This document shows, piece by piece, positions 15,254 through 19,158 of a stretch of 19,158 nucleotides of DNA (position 1 is its first letter; the number at the start of each line of letters is the position of its first letter). Location of the stretch: contig PJAB01000914.1 of assembly GCA_002887195.1 (NCBI GenBank), positions 1 to 19,158 on the forward strand. The letters are read 5' to 3'. The DNA is from Chrysochromulina parva. Taxonomy: Eukaryota > Haptophyta > Prymnesiales > Chrysochromulinaceae. A program made the translations under genes and the position numbers. The notes beneath the pieces are model-generated. The model saw only the letters and a program-made list of their open reading frames with translations. It made no database searches and was not told the DNA's origin.

Positions 15254-16507
15254 ATGCGGAGGGCTCGGCTTGGTGCCTTTGCTAAGGCCTCGTCCAGGTG
15301 GGCACGATTGTCGACAATAGCATCGTGCCGGCTGCTGCATGACGGGCGCGCGCTTGAGGTGTCACTCGATGATGATCAGTCATTTCGCTTTCACGCCTTC
15401 TGGCTCAGGGACAACGCTGCCTCGACGAGGATGAAGAGCAATGGTCAGCGGCTGGTGAGCGTGAATGACTTGCTGAGTGACGAACGAATATCAACTGTCT
15501 CAGTAATGGACGGCGGAATGGCGCTCACAGTTACGTTTGCGTCCGGCGAGGCTTCGCGCTATCCCGTGGCGTGGCTCACGCAGCACGCATATGACCGACC
15601 GCGGCGTGAACAGCGTGTCGCTGCGCACGTAGAACTTTGGGATGCCTCGATCAACGCCATCCCACACGAGGACCTGCCAGCGATGCAAGCCGACCCGTCG
15701 CGGCTCGCATCATGGCTGGATGGCATGCGTCGCTACGGATGCGCCAAGCTTAGCGGAGGCCGTGCGGAGGCGGGCGCGCTGTTCGAGGTCATCGAGCTCT
15801 TCGGGTATGTGCGCGAGACCAATTATGGTCGGCATTTTGATGTGAAGACAAAACCGAACCCGGCCAACCTCGCCGATAGTGCCCTAGGCCTACAGGCGCA
15901 CACCGACAACCCATATCGGGACCCGGCCCCAACAGTGCAGCTGCTGTACTGCATCGAGAACTCGTGCGATGGTGGCGAGAACACGCTCGTCGACGGCTTT
16001 GCAGCAGCCGTGCGCCTGCGCCGCGAGGATCCCAACGGATTCGGGCTGCTCGCTGGATTCCCGGCATGCTTTGCCTATGAGCAGAACGCCGCCTCCGATT
16101 ACACTCGCGCGAGCTTGCACTCGCGCAAGCCGATGATCGCGCTCGCTGTCGATGGCACAGTCGAGTCGATCAGCTTCAACAATCGATCGATCGCGCCACT
16201 CTCGGGCGTGCCGTATGAGCACATGATCGCCTACTACGACGCGTACAAGCGCTTTGCGCGCATCATCGACGACCCGACCATGACCGTCAGCTTCAAGCTG
16301 AAGCCGGGCGAGGCCTTCCTCGTCGACAACCGTCGCGTTCTGCACGGTCGCAGGGCGTTTGATGCCAGCGTTGGCGGCTCGCGTTGGTTGCAGGGCTGCT
16401 ATGCCGACATTGATGGGTTGTACTCGACGCTCCGTGTCTTGCGGGCCGCTGCTCATGGGAGTGCGAGTGCCAATCGAGCCTCGAACCGATGCGATGAAGT
16501 GTCATGA
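15254..16507 (+). CDS. Gamma-butyrobetaine dioxygenase-like 2-oxoglutarate/iron oxygenase
   Basis: 417 residues. The N-terminus (MRRARLGAFAKASSRWARLS) is Arg-rich and amphipathic, fitting a mitochondrial presequence. Residues about 25-115 are the small N-terminal domain of the butyrobetaine/trimethyllysine hydroxylase family (WLRDN at 50-54). The TauD-type oxygenase domain follows: RETNYGRHFDV (187-197), LGLQAHTDNPYRDP (211-224) with iron ligands His216 and Asp218, third ligand His364 in VLHGRRAF, and 2-oxoglutarate-binding Arg377 in GSRWLQGCYADID. This order is diagnostic for gamma-butyrobetaine hydroxylase (BBOX1), the last step of carnitine synthesis; trimethyllysine dioxygenase is the closest alternative. 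Oddity: the usual zinc ligands of the N-terminal domain are missing (no Cys after WLRDN; GEAS where GHxS is usual). The C-terminal 25 residues are a non-conserved tail. Confidence 0.88.
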   Translation: MRRARLGAFAKASSRWARLSTIASCRLLHDGRALEVSLDDDQSFRFHAFWLRDNAASTRMKSNGQRLVSVNDLLSDERISTVSVMDGGMALTVTFASGEASRYPVAWLTQHAYDRPRREQRVAAHVELWDASINAIPHEDLPAMQADPSRLASWLDGMRRYGCAKLSGGRAEAGALFEVIELFGYVRETNYGRHFDVKTKPNPANLADSALGLQAHTDNPYRDPAPTVQLLYCIENSCDGGENTLVDGFAAAVRLRREDPNGFGLLAGFPACFAYEQNAASDYTRASLHSRKPMIALAVDGTVESISFNNRSIAPLSGVPYEHMIAYYDAYKRFARIIDDPTMTVSFKLKPGEAFLVDNRRVLHGRRAFDASVGGSRWLQGCYADIDGLYSTLRVLRAAAHGSASANRASNRCDEVS

Positions 16508-16805
16508 GTCTCGCTCTCCGCGGTACCACTGGTGGCCAAAAGACAGGGCGCTCATCGAACACTGGTGGCCAGCACGTGCTGCCGGCGATCAGGATCGACG
16601 AAATGTAGGGCATAGGGTGCGCGAAGCCGCCCGCTTCGAGCTACACAGCGCCCGCTTCGAGCAACACCACACACGGGTGGAAGCCATAAGGCCACCGGCG
16701 AAAAAGGGCCGCGCGCTTCGGTCGATCAAGGGTGCTGCGTGTTCAGGGTCTAGTGTGATCACACTGGCAGTTCACAGACTAAGTTTTTGCCCAGGGAGCC
16801 TGCAC
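16508..16805. promoter_or_regulatory. Repeat- and palindrome-rich spacer upstream of the transferase gene
   Basis: 298 bases on the plus strand between stop and next likely ATG. Direct repeats: CACTGGTGGCCA at 16527-16538 and 16560-16571, and GCCCGCTTCGAGC at 16629-16641 and 16650-16662. Palindromes: CAGCACGTGCTG at 16570-16581 (core CACGTG, an E-box/G-box) and AGTGTGATCACACT at 16752-16765. The frame of the next gene stays open through this spacer back to 16359. I consider it regulatory because that extension overlaps the dioxygenase 3' coding end and shows no conserved sequence. Confidence 0.45.
16752..16765. promoter_or_regulatory. 14-base perfect palindrome near transferase start
   Basis: AGTGTGATCACACT is its own reverse complement and ends 40 bases before the ATG at 16806. 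Its size suits a dimeric DNA-binding factor or a core-promoter element. The function is inferred. Confidence 0.4.
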
Positions 16806-18167
16806 ATGGCCGACTTCGCCAGCTTGTCCGCCGACGACCAGGAGGCCATTCGTCAAGCGCAGCTCAAGCGCAAACAAGCCAAGCGCGAAAAGCACCAGCA
16901 TCTCAAAGCAGCCGCAGAGCTGGGCGGCAAGAAAGCGGAGGCGCGTTGTGATGGTCAGCCGACTCGCTGCATCGTGACAAGCGACGAGTATTTCAGCGCC
17001 GCGCCCCATGGCCGATTCCGCGCGCCTAATCTGCCACCTACAGCCGAGTCACTCGCACTGCTCTTGCACGCTCTCGACGCAGGCGATAAGCAAGCAAAGC
17101 AGCTCAGCCTGTGCAACTACTTTCAGTTTTCTGGCTCGCTGGAGCAGCTTTGGGACCCTACGTTCAATGCGCGGTTGGCGTGGGAGGGCTTCTTCACGAT
17201 CACCACCTCGGGCCCCAGAGGGAGCGTCGAGCCCTTGCCAGAGCTCCAGCCCTACTATGGAGTCCTGCTGTGGGCTCACTTTGAGTCGTCCAAGCACAAC
17301 CGTCAGGCACTCGCACGGCTTGCCCGCGAGAAGCGCGGCTATGAGCTCTCAGATCGCGCCCATCCGGAGCGCACATGGCGCGCTGTCGACGCGTACCACC
17401 GGGAGCACCACGGCACCAACTGGCTCACCTGGGAGTACTTTGAGATGTTACGGCTCGCCTCTGAGAACCGAGCGATCAACTTCACTTTGCACTGCATCGA
17501 GCTATCTGAGGCCGAGGGGGCCGGTCCGCATGAGGAGGCCGAACCGCCTGGGCCGCTGTGTGAAGGCAGCCGCGTGCGGCTTGAAGGGCTGGTGGGTCGC
17601 TCCGACCTCAACGGTCGGAAGGGCACCGCACTAAGATACGATTCGCAATCTGCTCGCTGGGAAGTTCGATGCGACGACGTCGGCGACGTGCGGGTCAGCG
17701 ACGCGCCGGTCAGCGACGCGCCGGTCAGCGACGCGCGCGTCAGTGCTCCTCAGGAGCACATTCGCGTCAAGGCGCCCAACCTGATCGTGCTCCCGCCGAC
17801 TCGTGCGCTCGCGGGCGAGATTGGCTTCTCAATTGGCGGCGTGTACACTAGTCTCTCGGGCTGGACGGGCAAACGAACGGCCGACGCCGTAGGGACCGTG
17901 CAGCTGGTCCTCCTCGGCCGCTGGTTGCAGCAGCGCGGCTGCGCGTTCTGGAGCCTCGGCCACTGCTACTCGCCAGAGATGGACTACAAGCGCCAGCTGG
18001 GCCACCGCATCTACACACGCGCCGAGTTCCGCGCGCTGCTGCAGAAGCACCGCGGTCCCTTCGAGTGGCGAACCGCCGACGAGGAAGCAGCCGCGCTGCA
18101 ATGTGGCGAGCGTGTCAACCTACGGAGTGGAGACCGTTGTGGGGAGGCGGATCTGCTGCGGATGTAG
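16806..18167 (+). CDS. Leucyl/phenylalanyl-tRNA-protein transferase-like protein with SH3-like insert
   Basis: 453 residues from ATG 16806, chosen because the next upstream ATGs need an extension overlapping the preceding gene. Residues 1-48 are a charged helix (KRKQAKREKHQHLK). Residues 60-232 resemble the N-terminal part of bacterial Aat enzymes: RLAWEGFFTI (123-132), ELQPYYGVLLW (146-156), SSKHNRQALARLAREKRG (161-178), NWLTWEYFEML (205-215). Residues 333-415 match the GNAT-like core: GEIGFSIGGVYTSLSGW (337-353), GTVQLVLLGRWLQQRGCAFW (363-382), then YKRQLGHRIYTRAEFRALL. Aat moves Leu or Phe from tRNA to N-terminal Arg/Lys to make N-degrons. Between the halves (about 236-332) sits an SH3/KOW-like module (GSRVRLEGL, LNGRKGT, IRVKAPNLIVL) that includes a PVSDA tandem repeat. 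Catalytic residues cannot be confirmed by eye. Confidence 0.6.
   Translation: MADFASLSADDQEAIRQAQLKRKQAKREKHQHLKAAAELGGKKAEARCDGQPTRCIVTSDEYFSAAPHGRFRAPNLPPTAESLALLLHALDAGDKQAKQLSLCNYFQFSGSLEQLWDPTFNARLAWEGFFTITTSGPRGSVEPLPELQPYYGVLLWAHFESSKHNRQALARLAREKRGYELSDRAHPERTWRAVDAYHREHHGTNWLTWEYFEMLRLASENRAINFTLHCIELSEAEGAGPHEEAEPPGPLCEGSRVRLEGLVGRSDLNGRKGTALRYDSQSARWEVRCDDVGDVRVSDAPVSDAPVSDARVSAPQEHIRVKAPNLIVLPPTRALAGEIGFSIGGVYTSLSGWTGKRTADAVGTVQLVLLGRWLQQRGCAFWSLGHCYSPEMDYKRQLGHRIYTRAEFRALLQKHRGPFEWRTADEEAAALQCGERVNLRSGDRCGEADLLRM
17693..17737 (+). repeat. 15-base in-frame tandem repeat, three copies
   Basis: GGTCAGCGACGCGCC occurs at 17693-17707 and 17708-17722, with a third copy at 17723-17737 differing in its last base. 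It encodes repeated VSDAP within the SH3-like insert. In-frame and nearly identical, so a recent expansion is likely. Confidence 0.9.
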
Positions 18168-18432
18168 GTATGTTTTTCCGTTATACGGTAAGTGATAGTC
18201 AGTCGGTTGCTTTCGGCGGGCGCGCCGTCACCGGTGCGTGACGCATGTGCTGCGTGTTTGCTGTGGGAACGGTGCGTCACTGACGACTGAGGAAGGGCAC
18301 CGAGTCGAAGTCCCGTCAAATCGACTTTGACGAGACCTTCGGGGACTAAATGTTACATGTACAGTACCGGTACAAGTTCGGCGGTCCTGGAGGGAGGCCA
18401 CTCCTTCGCGGGAAGTCGTCTGCGTGCGCAAA
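18168..18432 (+). promoter_or_regulatory. 5' region of PWWP gene
   Basis: 265 bases between the transferase stop and the next ATG on the same strand. Palindromes TACATGTA (18354-18361) and GTACCGGTAC (18364-18373) lie side by side about 60-80 bases upstream of the start. Two out-of-frame ATGs (18350, 18357) fall here. No gene seen. Confidence 0.4.
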
Positions 18433-19158
18433 ATGTTGACCGAGAATGAGATGCTACAGGTGGCTGACGAGCCCAGCGTGGCACGGGTGGACGATGAGCC
18501 CATGCCCGACGCCGAGCCCGCCGTCGCACCCAATTATGAGCAGAACGACCTCGTTTGGGCCAAGATCCGCGGCTTCCCATGGTGGCCCGCCCGCGTGGCT
18601 GGTACCCGGCGCACGGATGCCGAGGGCGTGCGCTACCCGGTGCGCTTCTTCCACACGGCGGAACGCATAGAGCTCTCGCCGATGCCGTCGACGCTGCTGC
18701 CGTACAGCAGCAGGGAGGACCTTGCCGATCCGACCAAGATCAAGTCCAAGACCATGCGCACCAAGTTCGAACTTGCGCTTCGGGAGCTGTCCAAGGAGCC
18801 GACGAAGGGCGCGGAAGAGGACCCGACCGAGGGCTGGCGCGACGAGGGCCACGAGTACCTCGGGCGTCGCGTCGCGCGCCCCTTTGAGGGTGGCCTGATG
18901 GTGCTCGGCCGGATCACGCGTTGGCTGCCCGCCGGCGATGGCGAGAACGAGCCGCCGCTGTTCCATGTGGACCACGACGACGGCGACGAGGAAGACCTCG
19001 AGGAGTACGAGGCCATCGACGCTTTCGAGCTCTACAAGACGACGCCCGAGGCGACGAAGCTCGCACAGGCCAAGGCTCGTGCGGAGGCACGGGCGGCAAA
19101 GGAAGAGGAGAAAGCCGTAAAGGCGGAGGTGCGCGCCGCCAAGGCGAGCGAGCGCGCC
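18433..19158 (+). CDS. PWWP and Tudor-like chromatin protein, 5' part
   Basis: 242 codons from ATG 18433, running off the right edge without a stop. After an acidic lead (1-35) comes a PWWP domain: NDLVWAKIRGFPWWPARV (38-55), then YPVRFFHTAERIEL (68-81). PWWP domains bind methylated histone H3 lysine (typically K36) together with DNA in the nucleus. The aromatic residues Trp42, Phe48, Trp50 and Trp51 are visible, with PWWP intact. Residues 140-200 resemble a second small beta barrel of Tudor/DUF type (LGRRVARPFEGG, LGRITRW, FHVDHDDGDEEDLEEYE). From about 205 the chain becomes Ala/Lys/Glu-rich helix (AKARAEARAAKEEEK). Further reader or catalytic domains may lie beyond the edge. The first ATG in frame is used; Met7 is an alternative. 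Confidence 0.85.
   Translation, partial: MLTENEMLQVADEPSVARVDDEPMPDAEPAVAPNYEQNDLVWAKIRGFPWWPARVAGTRRTDAEGVRYPVRFFHTAERIELSPMPSTLLPYSSREDLADPTKIKSKTMRTKFELALRELSKEPTKGAEEDPTEGWRDEGHEYLGRRVARPFEGGLMVLGRITRWLPAGDGENEPPLFHVDHDDGDEEDLEEYEAIDAFELYKTTPEATKLAQAKARAEARAAKEEEKAVKAEVRAAKASERA

Noticed and set aside
15890..16456. 188-codon minus-strand frame
   Set aside because: Antisense to the dioxygenase catalytic core.
16359..16805. 149-codon N-terminal extension of the transferase gene
   Set aside because: It overlaps the dioxygenase 3' coding end in another frame, has no recognisable motif, and MADFASLSADDQE at 16806 looks like a natural start.

Overview
The window looks like nuclear DNA of a unicellular eukaryote, most plausibly a marine microalga of the haptophyte type (a pelagophyte or other GC-rich alga is an alternative). 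Evidence: long, mostly single-exon, GC-rich genes on both strands with 70-600 bp spacers and no bacterial operon layout; one clear GT-AG intron (14420-14544); an apparent mitochondrial presequence on a carnitine-pathway enzyme; secretory signal peptides; a PWWP chromatin protein; and Pro-rich and SH3-like modules of a kind I associate with algal proteins. The lineage is inferred from gene style only.

Layout: (1) 1-529, minus, 5' part of an Ala/Glu/Lys-repeat protein running off the left edge, divergent from (2) 791-1774, plus, a secreted phosphodiester-glycosidase (NAGPA-domain) protein. (3) 1949-2668, plus, an unrecognised organelle- or export-targeted protein, convergent with (4) 2924-7573, minus, a 1549-residue membrane/Pro-rich/acidic/helical-repeat protein. 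(5) 7846-9870, plus, a soluble ABC protein with two CAF16-like ATPase domains in one chain. (6) 10472-12154, plus, a secreted sedolisin (TPP1-like, S53) with its catalytic residues intact. (7) 12749-13267, minus, a stand-alone acyl-carrier-protein-like protein, divergent from (8) 13341-13745, plus, a small unknown protein. (9) 14003-15093, minus, a two-exon protein with a helical motif and an SH3-like C-terminus, divergent from (10) 15254-16507, plus, a gamma-butyrobetaine-dioxygenase-like enzyme. (11) 16806-18167, plus, a leucyl/phenylalanyl-tRNA-protein-transferase-like protein interrupted by an SH3-like insert. (12) 18433 to the right edge, plus, a PWWP plus Tudor-like chromatin protein.

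The genes do not form one pathway. They are mixed housekeeping and lineage-specific genes in a compact genome with several divergent pairs sharing short promoters. I see no mobile element, CRISPR array, rRNA or tRNA. The strongest points are domain-architecture oddities: the tandem CAF16 fusion, the SH3-like module inside an aminoacyl-transferase, loss of the usual zinc ligands in the butyrobetaine-hydroxylase N-domain, and a helical motif shared by two neighbouring unrelated genes.
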